The translations under genes were made by a program, and so were the position numbers. 53,023 nt of DNA from Acidobacteriaceae bacterium (GTDB taxonomy: Bacteria > Acidobacteriota > Terriglobia > Terriglobales > Acidobacteriaceae): assembly GCA_003156805.1 (NCBI GenBank), contig PMHV01000072.1:9788-62810 (forward strand), read 5' to 3'. The notes beneath the pieces are model-generated. The model was not told the DNA's origin. It saw only the letters and a program-made list of their open reading frames with translations, and did no database searches. Positions 1 to 7,615 of the stretch are shown one piece after another (positions within the stretch are counted from its first letter, which is position 1; each line of letters opens with the position of its first letter).

Positions 1-56
1 AGGCTCAATATCGCGCGGCGGTTCGGCTCCGCAATGATTTCGAACACCGATTCCAT
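1..56 (-). CDS. ArsR-type HTH regulator, N-terminus only
   Basis: Only the first 18 codons plus two bases lie in the window; the gene runs off the left edge. The reading is MESVFEIIAEPNRRAILSL, which matches the opening helix of ArsR/SmtB winged-helix regulators (the pattern 'aepNRRaILsLL'). The ATG at 56 has a GGAG-containing leader and sits directly below a strong promoter with an overlapping inverted repeat (64-92), as expected for an autoregulated repressor. The metal-binding or effector part cannot be seen, so the ligand is unknown. Confidence 0.72.
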   Translation of the reverse strand, partial: MESVFEIIAEPNRRAILS

Positions 57-63
57 GCTCTTG

Positions 64-92
64 ATATACTCCACAGAGTATATACGTGTCAA
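64..92 (-). promoter_or_regulatory. Promoter with overlapping operator of the ArsR-type gene
   Basis: On the minus strand a perfect TTGACA (92-87) is followed after 17 bases by GTATAT (69-64), a fair -35/-10 pair. A perfect 8-bp inverted repeat, ATATACTC-CACA-GAGTATAT (64-83), covers the spacer and -10 box and ends 7 bases before the start codon. The layout fits a dimeric repressor blocking its own promoter. That the ArsR protein binds here is inference. Confidence 0.65.
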
Positions 93-221
93 GACATATA
101 AAGGCTCGCCCCTGTGAAAATTAAAACCGACCCAGTACCGCCGCATTCCTTCCATTGCGTTCCCCGTCTGCGTGGAGGATAATCGATTTAAGGCTTCCGC
201 TTTTCCTCTACGGAAGCGTCC

Positions 222-911
222 GTGGCCTCGGTGAATCTGCCTAACTCCATCACGCTGATCCGTATCTGCTCCATTCCTCTGCTCATCTGGATACTTTCCA
301 GCGGCCGCTTCAGCAGCCAGACCGGCGAGAAAGAACTGCTGGCATCGGCATTGTTTATCGCCGCTTCCATGACCGACGGCATCGACGGTTATCTCGCCCG
401 CAGGCGCGGCCAGATCACCACCATCGGCATTCTCCTCGATCCGCTCGCCGATAAGCTTCTCATCGCCGCCGCCTTCGTCACTCTCGTGCAGCTCAATCCC
501 GCGCTGGTTCCGGCCTGGGTCGCCGTGGTCGTCATCGGCCGCGAGTTCCTGGTGAGCGGCTTACGCTCCATCGCGTCCTCCGAGGGTTTCACCATCGAGG
601 CCAGCGAGCTGGGCAAGTTCAAGATGGTGGTGCAGATTGTTGCCGTGGTCGCCGTGATCCTCGACCATCGCTGGAAACAATGGCCCGTCTACAACAACTA
701 CGTGTTCCCCATTCACTGGATCGCCTACGCGGCCATCTGGTTCATGGTTTGCGTGTCTCTGATTTCGGCCGTCGATTACTTCGCCGCGTTCTGGTCCAAG
801 ATTGACCGGCGTGTGGTCAAGCGCCGCCGCCGCGCCTTCATTCTCAGCCGGCGCAGAAAACCGCAAGCCGCGCCGCAACGGTCGGATGGCGATGTCGCTC
901 CTACCACCTAA
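222..911 (+). CDS. pgsA: CDP-diacylglycerol--glycerol-3-phosphate 3-phosphatidyltransferase
   Basis: This enzyme makes phosphatidylglycerol phosphate from CDP-diacylglycerol and glycerol-3-phosphate, the committed step to phosphatidylglycerol and cardiolipin, in the inner membrane. The CDP-alcohol phosphotransferase signature is complete: D52, D55-G56, A59-R60, G69, D73 and D77 (DG-x2-AR-x8-G-x3-D-x3-D). Several hydrophobic helices follow, then an unusual Arg-rich cytoplasmic tail (KRRRRAF...RRRKPQ). At 229 aa it is somewhat longer than typical PgsA (about 180-200 aa) because of that tail. The start is GTG at 222. The 3' end overlaps the next gene by 26 bases, suggesting co-translation. Another CDP-alcohol transferase is at 28.6 kb, but this one has the more typical PgsA layout. 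Confidence 0.88.
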   Translation: MASVNLPNSITLIRICSIPLLIWILSSGRFSSQTGEKELLASALFIAASMTDGIDGYLARRRGQITTIGILLDPLADKLLIAAAFVTLVQLNPALVPAWVAVVVIGREFLVSGLRSIASSEGFTIEASELGKFKMVVQIVAVVAVILDHRWKQWPVYNNYVFPIHWIAYAAIWFMVCVSLISAVDYFAAFWSKIDRRVVKRRRRAFILSRRRKPQAAPQRSDGDVAPTT

Positions 912-1575
912 GCCGCCAGCTAAGTCTTCCAGTCATGAATTAGCTAGCCAGTCGCAGCTCTCCAGTCCTCAATTCACCGGCGAATTCACCGGATCTCAAC
1001 TCAACGACGTCGAACGCGAGCTGTTGCTGCGCGTGGCGCACCAGTCGATTCTTTCCTCGTTCGACAAAAAAGAAATCCAGCCCGAACCGCCTGCGCCACA
1101 GCTTTCTGCGCCGCATCTTGCCGAGCCGCGCGGAGCTTTCACTTCGCTCTATCTGCGCGGCGAGCTGCGCGGATGCGTCGGCTACGTGCTTCCCACCTGC
1201 TCCGTCTATCAAGCCGTGGCGGAAACCGCGCGGGCCGCGGCTTTCGACGACTCGCGCTTTCCGCCGGTGAGCAGAGAAGAAGCGCCGCATCTCGCCATCG
1301 AACTCAGCATCCTCTCGCGGCCTCAACCGATCCGCGCCGAAGACGTCGAAGTCGGGCGTCACGGCCTGCTCATCAGCCTGCACGGCCGCCGTGGCCTTCT
1401 GCTTCCGCAAGTGCCCGCCGAGCACGCATGGGACCGCACAACCTTCCTCGAACAAACCTGCCGCAAAGCCGGACTGTCTCTCGACGCCTGGCAAAAAGGC
1501 GCAACCATCGAAGCCTTCACCGCTGAAGTCTTCGGGGACAAGAACGCGTCCGTTGCGGCTGATCCCGCGGGCTGA
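886..1575 (+). CDS. AMMECR1-domain protein
   Basis: The protein carries the AMMECR1 domain with its invariant motif LRGCVGYV, followed by 'AAFDDSRFPPV' and 'LAIELSIL', all typical of the family. The molecular role of bacterial AMMECR1 proteins is not settled; they often sit beside MEMO-like or radical SAM genes, which are not seen here. I chose ATG 886 (229 aa), which overlaps the end of pgsA; ATG 892 is equally possible. A longer in-frame start at 802 would add Arg-rich sequence that is simply pgsA read in another frame. The first 40 residues are Ser/Pro/Gln-rich and look disordered. Translational coupling to pgsA is likely. Confidence 0.85.
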   Translation: MAMSLLPPKPPAKSSSHELASQSQLSSPQFTGEFTGSQLNDVERELLLRVAHQSILSSFDKKEIQPEPPAPQLSAPHLAEPRGAFTSLYLRGELRGCVGYVLPTCSVYQAVAETARAAAFDDSRFPPVSREEAPHLAIELSILSRPQPIRAEDVEVGRHGLLISLHGRRGLLLPQVPAEHAWDRTTFLEQTCRKAGLSLDAWQKGATIEAFTAEVFGDKNASVAADPAG

Positions 1576-1612
1576 ATCGTCCGCTCGGCTTCCCCAAGGG
1601 CGGAATGCTCCG

Positions 1613-1816
1613 AATGCTCCCATGGCAACATTGTGCGTAAAGTGTTCCCATAGGAACATTTTGTACGGTCATCAATGTATTCATACTAGGATATGTACAA
1701 TCCGCCGCAAGTGAAACCAAGCATGGGAGTTATGAAGCCGGCCCATGCTTGAAATACAGAACGCTCAAGATGGAACGCGCCGATTCGGCCTAGCCTATCG
1801 GGTTAGTCCGCAGCAC
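1613..1816 (+). repeat. Dispersed structured element, copy 1 (paired dyads plus hairpin)
   Basis: This 204-bp intergenic stretch matches 37941-38141 along its whole length. It opens with two 16-bp dyads, TGCTCCCATGGCAACA (1615-1630) and TGTTCCCATAGGAACA (1643-1658), whose starts are 28 bases apart. A shared AAGTGAAAC motif follows, then a perfect 10-bp inverted repeat CAAGCATGGG (1718-1727) / CCCATGCTTG (1742-1751), and a shared 3' block ending in CGCAGCA. It begins 38 bases after the AMMECR1 stop. No reading frame is preserved between the copies, so a DNA-binding or RNA-structure role is more likely than coding. Confidence 0.75.
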
Positions 1817-2127
1817 AAAAAGTGCCGAAATGGGACTGCGCCGGCGCGAAATTCTCCGACGATTTCGAGGATTGTCTTTGACATTTGCGCTTTCGGGAGC
1901 ATGATCGTTTTGCTTCCTCGTGGCCACGAAGTTCTCCGGTCGCCGGGTCCGGAGCAAGACCACGAAGCGGGACGAACGAGCCCAGGTCCGGTCACTTCCC
2001 CAAACGGAAAATTCAGATTCGTAACTTCAGATAAGGGAGCAGTCCGTCTCCCTGCCGGAAGTTGCTCACAAAGCAGGCGCGAGTAGGCACGCGCACATGT
2101 CTGGCTGCACGAAACATTTCCCGCAGC

Positions 2128-2171
2128 CCGACTTGGCGGCGATGCCCCGCCAGCAATGTCGGCCAAGTCGG
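2128..2171 (+). other. Long inverted repeat in leader of the S74-domain gene
   Basis: A perfect 10-bp inverted repeat CCGACTTGGC (2128-2137) / GCCAAGTCGG (2162-2171) encloses 24 bases that contain a smaller GGCG...CGCC pairing. It lies 49 bases before the ATG at 2221 and could form a stable leader hairpin. No U-tract follows, so it is not an obvious terminator. The rest of 1817-2220 holds no gene I can support. Confidence 0.45.
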
Positions 2172-2220
2172 TGACACGACTCATGGCCCTAACCTTAGTG
2201 CCACAAGGAGAGATTGAAAC

Positions 2221-3522
2221 ATGAAAATCAATAAGGTCGTTAACCTTTGCATGATGGTGGGCGTGGTCGCAATCGCGTTCGTTGCGTACCCGGCCAGTAG
2301 CAATGGTCAAAAAAAATCGCCCGCAGCCGTTGCTGATGTAGGATGCTCACTGGCTCTCGACTTCCTGCCGTATACGGTAGATCCGTCAGATGGAGCTGCC
2401 TGTGCCTCGGCGGTCTATCAGGCCCCGAGTACAGGCTATATAGGCATCAATCAGACAAGTCCTACGGCCCAGCTCGATGTGACCGGCGCAATCAACGCAT
2501 CGCCGAGTTCGGTCGCCGCTTCGAGCACTGGAAACTACCAGATCCTTGAGGACCCAGTCCTGAGTATTGGGTGGCCGGCTAGCGACGTAGTCGTAGCCAA
2601 TGAAAATTTGTATGTCGGCGTGCTGGCCGGCGCCCAGGGGTTCACTCAGAACCCAGGGACCGGGGATACCGGAATCGGCAACACCTTTGTCGGCTACAAT
2701 GCTGCGTTCCACAACCAAGGGGGCGGCAATAATGTCGCCGTGGGCGCCGGTGCTGGGTACCGCAACAGTAGTGGAAACGACAACACCTATTTGGGCCGTG
2801 ACGCCGGCTTCGGCGTTCTCGGCGAAACCACAGGAAGCAGCAACACCGTGGTCGGTTTCGAGTCCGGCTTTGGCCTCACCAGCGGCGGCTCTAACACCTT
2901 CCTCGGTGAGCTGTCTTGCGTCAATATCGCAGCCGGAAGCAACGACATTTGCATCGGAGAGGGCGCCGGTCCGGCCAGTGACGCCGCCAATAGCATCTGG
3001 ATTGGCACCGAAAAGCTTCAAACCGCTACCTACATCGCCGGCATCTATGGCTCGGTCGTGAGCAGTGGCCTTGCGGTCTCCGTCTTGTCCAGTGGCCAAC
3101 TCGGAGTAGCGCCTTCCTCCCTGCGCTTCAAGGAGCAGGTCCGAGACATGGGTGATAGCACCGACGCCCTAATGAAGCTGCGTCCGGTCACTTTCCTCTA
3201 CAAGCCGGAGTATGACAAAGGCGAGCGTACGCGGCAGTACGGGTTGATCGCGGAAGAAGTGGCGAAGATCTATCCCGATCTGGTGGCCTATGACAGCGAG
3301 GGCAAACCGTACGCGGTTCGGTATCAGCACATCACCAGCATGCTGCTGAACGAAGCGCAGAAGCAGCATCGCCGCGCCGAAGACCAGGCCGAGTTGATCA
3401 AGGCGCAGCAGCAGGAAATTGAGGGTCTCATGCGCCAATTGCAAGTGCAGAATGCAACGCTGCAGGAACGCCTGTCGCGGCTGGAGGCGGCCGCGCGAGT
3501 GGAGCTAGCAGCCGCGAAATAG
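2221..3522 (+). CDS. Secreted protein with C-terminal peptidase S74 (intramolecular chaperone) domain
   Basis: A 433-aa exported protein. A signal peptide (residues 1-29, hydrophobic core MMVGVVAIAFVAY) is followed by a Gly/Asn-rich repeat region (about 90-270) with recurring 'G-x-N-T-x-x-G' units, as in beta-helical tail-fibre and adhesin shafts. The C-terminus is a peptidase S74 domain: SSLRFKEQV supplies the Ser and Lys spaced like the autocleavage dyad of phage endosialidase, then 'LRPVTFLYKPE', 'QYGLIAEEVAKIYP' and a coiled coil (about 380-425). S74 domains trimerise fibres and then cut themselves off. The start has a clear AAGGAGA box. No phage genes are nearby, so a cell-surface fibre or adhesin is the likelier role. 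Confidence 0.82.
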   Translation: MKINKVVNLCMMVGVVAIAFVAYPASSNGQKKSPAAVADVGCSLALDFLPYTVDPSDGAACASAVYQAPSTGYIGINQTSPTAQLDVTGAINASPSSVAASSTGNYQILEDPVLSIGWPASDVVVANENLYVGVLAGAQGFTQNPGTGDTGIGNTFVGYNAAFHNQGGGNNVAVGAGAGYRNSSGNDNTYLGRDAGFGVLGETTGSSNTVVGFESGFGLTSGGSNTFLGELSCVNIAAGSNDICIGEGAGPASDAANSIWIGTEKLQTATYIAGIYGSVVSSGLAVSVLSSGQLGVAPSSLRFKEQVRDMGDSTDALMKLRPVTFLYKPEYDKGERTRQYGLIAEEVAKIYPDLVAYDSEGKPYAVRYQHITSMLLNEAQKQHRRAEDQAELIKAQQQEIEGLMRQLQVQNATLQERLSRLEAAARVELAAAK

Positions 3523-3540
3523 AGGCGGTTTTGAGCAGTC

Positions 3541-3573
3541 GTCCCGCCTCCGCAAAACTAGCGGAGGTGGGAC
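3541..3573 (+). terminator. Hairpin after the S74-domain gene
   Basis: A 13-bp stem, GTCCCGCCTCCGC (3541-3553) with GCGGAGGTGGGAC (3561-3573), has a 7-base loop and one G-U pair. It starts 18 bases after the stop. No T-run follows, so it is either a Rho-independent terminator lacking its U-tract or a 3'-end stabiliser. Confidence 0.5.
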
Positions 3574-3824
3574 ACTCTGAGGCGGAGGGTGAGTGTGGCC
3601 CTCCCGAGCCGCGCCCTTGCCGAGCGGGGCTTGGCTCGCTTTTCCCCGGCTGAGGTGCGTCGGATTCCGGGATGGCGCCTACCGAACTGGGACAGAATCC
3701 TATTTGCAGGCGACTGGGTCAACCGTATCATCCGGCATGAGTTTTTCGCTGACGGCCTGCGTCACGCTTTGATTGATTGTCGCGTCGGCCTGGTAATAAA
3801 TGGGGACTATATACTTCACTCCCT

Positions 3825-3860
3825 AGAAAAAAGCCGGGGACGGTTGCCCGTCCCCGGCTT
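3825..3860 (-). terminator. Rho-independent terminator of the secreted protein at 3898-4896
   Basis: On the minus strand a perfect 12-bp GC-rich stem, AAGCCGGGGACG / CGTCCCCGGCTT (3849-3860 and 3831-3842), with a 6-base loop runs straight into TTTTTT. It lies 38 bases beyond the stop of the minus-strand gene. The rest of 3574-3897 holds no supported gene. Confidence 0.85.
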
Positions 3861-3897
3861 CTGACTGACTGCGTCTACGTCGCTTGCAAAAACTTGT

Positions 3898-4896
3898 TTA
3901 TTGCGCCTGAGCTTGCGTCTGCGCTGCCTGCGCCTGGGCTTGCTCGTCGACTTCGACGCCGTCGCCGGCGTGCACATCTTCCATGGCGAAGACAACCATT
4001 CCGGTCGCCGTGGTGGGCGTGACGCCGATCACCACGATTTCGCCGACCGCGCGGCGCGGCAGGTCGGCCACGTGAATTACCGGACCGTTGCCCTTGGTAA
4101 ACATGGCGGGATCGAAGGAAGGCTGCTTTTTCTGCGTGTCTTCGCTGATGGCGGCTTTGAACGAAAGCGAATCCACCGGATCCTTCAGGTCGGCTTCGTA
4201 GCTGCGCACGGCGCGGAAATAATCGCCCAGCTTGACGCCCTGGTTGGACCCCAGGTTGATATAAACCTTCTGTCCCGTGCCCAGCACGGAGTCAAAATCC
4301 CTGCCCATCACGATGCGTCCGGCGAGGCGGCTGCTGGAGGGAAGGAAACGGTCGAAACGTAGCGGCGAATGGAATGGAATCATGGCCTTTTCGGCGAACG
4401 GAATAGCGGTGTCTCCGGGATTGATGGGATCACAGGCGTACTCGATCTGCGCCACCGCCGTCTTGCTGCGGGTGTCGATCACGCGCACGCGCCCGACTTC
4501 CGCGTAGGGTTGTCCAGTCGCAGCCAGCAGTTTGCGCTGCCCAGGATACATTTCGTACTCGTTGACGTCGCGCAGGGCGCGCACAATCTCATACTGCGCC
4601 CCGGCGGTGTAGCCGGAGCCCTCCAGGTAGACGATGTCGTTCTTCACAAACTTGGTGGTTCCGGGGGTTTCCAAGCCGCCCGCGACGAAGTTGGCGTCCG
4701 GCAGGGTCTGCTTGTTGATGAAGCCGGAGCAGTACACGTCGGCATAGGTGGGCATCTGGACGCGCTGCACGGGAAAGCTGGCCGAGGTGGGAACCGTTCC
4801 CGGCGGAAAACCCTCTGCCGCGGGGCTGGCATCGGAACCCGATTGAGCCCATGCCGCGGTTGCAAGCACCAATACTAACAATCCTGTTTTCTTCAT
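3898..4896 (-). CDS. Secreted protein of unknown function
   Basis: A 332-aa protein with a signal peptide (MKKTGLLVLVLATAAWAQS). The start ATG 4896 is chosen over an upstream in-frame codon because an AGGAGGT box precedes it at the right distance. The mature part has a Pro/Ser/Ala-rich start, then beta-rich sequence. The segment around residues 190-300 ('GQKVYINLGSNQGVKLGDYF', later 'VGEIVVIGVTPTTATGMV') resembles the small beta-domains that follow LysM or FlgT-like modules in envelope proteins. That likeness is by eye and weak. The C-terminus is a low-complexity Gln/Ala tail (AQAQAAQTQAQAQ). The gene is monocistronic with its own terminator. Confidence 0.72.
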   Translation of the reverse strand: MKKTGLLVLVLATAAWAQSGSDASPAAEGFPPGTVPTSASFPVQRVQMPTYADVYCSGFINKQTLPDANFVAGGLETPGTTKFVKNDIVYLEGSGYTAGAQYEIVRALRDVNEYEMYPGQRKLLAATGQPYAEVGRVRVIDTRSKTAVAQIEYACDPINPGDTAIPFAEKAMIPFHSPLRFDRFLPSSSRLAGRIVMGRDFDSVLGTGQKVYINLGSNQGVKLGDYFRAVRSYEADLKDPVDSLSFKAAISEDTQKKQPSFDPAMFTKGNGPVIHVADLPRRAVGEIVVIGVTPTTATGMVVFAMEDVHAGDGVEVDEQAQAQAAQTQAQAQ

Positions 4897-5102
4897 GTTA
4901 CCTCCTGGAAGAGCGCGCACACAGCCCCATCCCCAGTCGAACGCGATGGAAACAAAGGCTTCAGCCGCAAGGTAACAAGGGGTAAGCGGAGGGTCAAGGT
5001 TACGAGGGTGTCAGGCAAGGAGCGGAAAAAGTTTCCCGCCAATTATTGGTTGCATCTGGGGTTACTCCCCTGTAATATTCGCGCCGAACCAATTGATTCG
5101 AG

Positions 5103-6668
5103 ATGACTTCGGCTTCCAATCACTTTCTGCCTCGTTTACTGCCCCTGCGCATGCCCCGGGTTTGCGTAGCCATCGCCGCTTCCGATGCCAATATTCTGGT
5201 TGAGAAGGCGGAGGCGCTGATTCGAGATAACTCGTTTCTGGAGTTCAGGTTAGATTATCTTTCCAAGCCCGCATTGGCGCTTCCGAAAATCAAGAAATTT
5301 ATTGCCTCGCACTCGGGCGCGGTGGTGATCGCGACCTGCCGCCGCGAGGCCAATGGAGGCAAGTTTCGCGGGTCCATCGCCTCGCAACTCGACGTTCTGG
5401 CGAAGGCTTCGGCCGCGGGTTGCCAGTTGATCGACCTCGAACTGCAAACGGCCCTCAAGTGCAAGCCTCAGCAATTGCAGAAGTTGCGGGATAAGGCCGC
5501 CCTGGTGCTCTCGTTCCATGATTTTCGCGGAACCAAGAAACTGGACGACACTCTGGAAAAAATGCTGGCCATTTCCGCCGACTTCTACAAAATCGTCAGC
5601 ACCGCCGCCACTCTCTCCGACAACGTCACCATGATCAAGTTTCTGGAGAAGGAGAGCGACAAGCATTCCCTGGTGAGCATGTGCATGGGCGAACAGGGCG
5701 TGATCAGCCGCGTGCTGGGAGTGCGTGCGGGCAGCGTTTTCACCTTCGCATCGGCCAGTCCGGGCGAGGAAACCGCTCCCGGACAGATCACCGCCCAGGA
5801 GTTGCGCAGCCTCTACCGCATCGAGCAAGTGGATGTGGCCACGCGAGTTTACGGAGTGGCCGGCGATCCGGTGGCGCATTCGTTGTCGCCGGCCATTATG
5901 AATGCCGCGCTGCGCCGCGAGAACGTGAACGCCGTCTACGTGGCTCTGCACGCTAAGACGCTGAAAGACCTGCTCACCTGCGTGCGCGAGATTCCGATTC
6001 ACGGGCTCAGCGTGACCATGCCTTACAAGCAGGCCATCCTGCCGTATCTGGACAACACCGATTCCCACACCAATAAAATCGGCGCATGCAACACCGTGGT
6101 GCGGGCGCAGGATGGCAAACTTTACGGATTCAATACGGATACGTCGGGCGTGGTGCGTCCGCTGGAACGGCGGCTGAGCACTCTCGAAGGCGCAAAAGTT
6201 CTGGTGCTGGGCGCGGGCGGCGCGGCGCGCGCGGCCGTCTTCGGGCTTCGTGAGCGCGGCGCGGAGATTTCCATCCTGAACCGCAGCAAAGCCGCGGGGC
6301 AGAAGCTGGCGCGCAGAGCGCACGCGCGTTCGGTGAAGCGCGCCGACCTCAAGAAGCTTGCCTTCGACGTGATCATCAACGCCACGCCCGTCGGCATGGG
6401 CAACCTGCGCGAGAGTCCTTTGCAGGAGCAGGAGATCAACGCCCGCTATGTCTTCGACATGATTTACGATCCGGTCGAGACTCGGCTGCTGAAGCTGGCG
6501 CGCGAGCGCGGAGCGCAAGTAATTTCTGGTATCGAAATGTTCGTCCACCAGGCCGCACGCCAGTTTGAAATCTGGACCGGCAAGCCCGCCCCACAGGATG
6601 AAATGCTTCAGGTGGTGTTGCTGGCGCTGCAAGAGCGCGCCGCCAGGTCCGCTGCCGCAAAGAAGTAG
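5103..6668 (+). CDS. aroDE: Bifunctional 3-dehydroquinate dehydratase / shikimate dehydrogenase
   Basis: This enzyme performs steps 3 and 4 of the shikimate pathway: 3-dehydroquinate to dehydroshikimate to shikimate. Residues about 17-240 form a type I dehydratase, with the catalytic His in LSFHDF and the Schiff-base Lys in DFYKIVSTA. Residues about 246-521 form AroE, with 'GDPVAHSLSP', the catalytic Lys in VTMPYKQA, Asp in NTDTSG and the NADP loop GAGGAARA. The order is the same as in plant and some bacterial fusions. The start is uncertain: ATG 5103 and ATG 5151 (MPRVCVAIAA) both lack a good ribosome-binding site. No other aromatic pathway genes adjoin it. A paired-dyad repeat follows at 6731. 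Confidence 0.92.
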   Translation: MTSASNHFLPRLLPLRMPRVCVAIAASDANILVEKAEALIRDNSFLEFRLDYLSKPALALPKIKKFIASHSGAVVIATCRREANGGKFRGSIASQLDVLAKASAAGCQLIDLELQTALKCKPQQLQKLRDKAALVLSFHDFRGTKKLDDTLEKMLAISADFYKIVSTAATLSDNVTMIKFLEKESDKHSLVSMCMGEQGVISRVLGVRAGSVFTFASASPGEETAPGQITAQELRSLYRIEQVDVATRVYGVAGDPVAHSLSPAIMNAALRRENVNAVYVALHAKTLKDLLTCVREIPIHGLSVTMPYKQAILPYLDNTDSHTNKIGACNTVVRAQDGKLYGFNTDTSGVVRPLERRLSTLEGAKVLVLGAGGAARAAVFGLRERGAEISILNRSKAAGQKLARRAHARSVKRADLKKLAFDVIINATPVGMGNLRESPLQEQEINARYVFDMIYDPVETRLLKLARERGAQVISGIEMFVHQAARQFEIWTGKPAPQDEMLQVVLLALQERAARSAAAKK

Positions 6669-6730
6669 GCCGCGTCTCGCGCTGCAAATTGCCCGCGGAA
6701 AAGTTGCGGAGGCGCCTGCGCTGAGTTCGA

Positions 6731-6771
6731 TGTTCCGGTAGGAACATCGGCGAAGTGTTCCCATGGGAACA
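6731..6771 (+). repeat. Paired dyads, partial third copy of the dispersed element
   Basis: Two dyads, TGTTCCGGTAGGAACA (6731-6746) and TGTTCCCATGGGAACA (6756-6771), lie 62 bases after the aroDE stop. The start-to-start spacing is 25 bases rather than the 28 seen in the other two copies. The AAGTGAAAC block and hairpin of the full element are not recognisable downstream, so this is either a minimal form or a truncated copy. Confidence 0.7.
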
Positions 6772-6880
6772 TTCCAAAAAGCATGGTTTTATGGGCTGTA
6801 AGTCGTTGATAAAAAACTGGCGGCGTTGATTACACGGGAGTTAGAGGCCACCGGGCATGTCTACTTTCGTGTACGTCCTG

Positions 6881-6898
6881 AGTCTACTAAAGTAGACT
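6881..6898. other. Perfect 8-bp inverted repeat
   Basis: AGTCTACT-AA-AGTAGACT is a near-continuous 18-bp palindrome followed by TGACTTTTGTTCTT. It could be an operator or a weak terminator. No gene on either side clearly uses it. Confidence 0.4.
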
Positions 6899-6972
6899 TG
6901 ACTTTTGTTCTTCGGCCTTCTTTCTTCGGCTCTCGGGAGTTTTCCAGGGCCGGTTCGAAACCATCCCAGCAC

Positions 6973-7179
6973 TGCAAAATCGGCAGTGGTGCAGTTTGGT
7001 CCGGACGGCTGTGCGCTTGCGGGAGATCCCCTTCGGCAAGCTCAGGGCAGGCTCTCGCCCCGCTGGTGAAAGCGCGGGGCTTCGGGATGACGCCCTTTGG
7101 GATGAGGTCAAACTGGCCCGCTACATGCAAAATCGGCAGGTGCAGTTTGGTCCGAACGGCTGTGTGCTTGCGGGAGGAT
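6973..7179 (+). repeat. Direct duplication (about 55 bp) around a MITE-like insert
   Basis: The segment starting TGCAAAATCGGCAG at 6973-7027 recurs at 7126-7179 with about 90% identity by eye; both contain 'GCAGTTTGGTCCG' and 'TTGCGGGAG'. The MITE-like palindrome at 6992-7115 occupies part of the first copy and the interval. The region looks like decayed sequence broken up by repeats. The full interval 6669-7615 contains no intact gene I can support. Confidence 0.6.
6992..7115 (-). repeat. MITE-like palindromic element, copy II
   Basis: This is the reverse complement of the element at 35540-35660. The shared core on the minus strand is GGCGTCATCCCGAA, then a 7-bp stem GCCCCGC / GCGGGGC (7074-7080 with 7057-7063) around a 10-base loop. 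A roughly 20-base insert (CTTCGGCAAGCTCAGGGCAG) is specific to this copy. The ends carry CAGTTTGGTC and GGTCAAACTG, an imperfect terminal inverted repeat. Confidence 0.6.
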
Positions 7180-7180
7180 C

Positions 7181-7240
7181 GTCACGCTGGAGGGGACGAG
7201 CAATCCAGCCCCGGTGCCGCTGACGGGAACGGGAGATTAG
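7181..7240 (+). pseudogene. Remnant of a choice-of-anchor D / ASH-type domain C-terminus
   Basis: The frame reads VTLEGTSNPAPVPLTGTGD then TAG. This is the usual end of the Ig-like repeats found in acidobacterial secreted proteins, and it matches the end of the gene at 50097-51833 ('ISPAPVALSGTGT'). Upstream the frame is lost within about 20 codons. I read it as a fossil 3' end of a secreted FG-GAP or ASH-domain protein. Confidence 0.5.
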
Positions 7241-7267
7241 CCGGGCACCGGAAATCAAGGGCCGAGG

Positions 7268-7392
7268 GCCGGGATCGAAGGCAAAGTCAGATCAAAGTCA
7301 AAAGATCAAAGTCATAAAGATCAAAGTCATAAAGATCAAAGTCAAAAGATCAAGACCAAGGTCAAAGGTCAAAGTCAAAGGCTAAAGTCAAA
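7268..7392 (+). repeat. Degenerate tandem array based on GATCAAAGTCAAAA
   Basis: About eight imperfect 13- to 15-bp units (GATCAAAGTCAAAA, GATCAAAGTCATAAA and shortened GTCAAAG forms) run head to tail. The units are A-rich, unlike the surrounding GC-rich sequence. The period varies, so this is a slippage-type repeat, not CRISPR. Confidence 0.7.
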
Positions 7393-7615
7393 GGCGGCGG
7401 ACAGGAGTGTCCGCCCCACACGGGCGCGGGCAGAAACCACAAAGCCGGGCTGGTTGGCCCGGCTGTTTCTGTCGTGGAACTGGTTCCGTCCATCTTGTTT
7501 CGACGGGCCGGCCCCAGAATGTCAAAATCTCGGAACTGCGCGGGCTGACCCGCCAGGAAGCTTATCCGCACGACATCGCCAACCGCAATCTGGCCAACCG
7601 CAGCTTGGCTCACTG

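Noticed and set aside
802..885. Upstream start for the AMMECR1 gene
   Set aside because: The extra 28 residues are the out-of-frame reading of the pgsA tail and match no AMMECR1 N-terminus.
1745..2086. 113-codon open frame after the dispersed element
   Set aside because: It starts inside the repeat, has no ribosome-binding site, no recognisable domain and a composition like random GC-rich sequence.
3589..3864. 91-codon plus-strand frame
   Set aside because: It reads through the strong minus-strand terminator at 3825-3860 and has no family resemblance.
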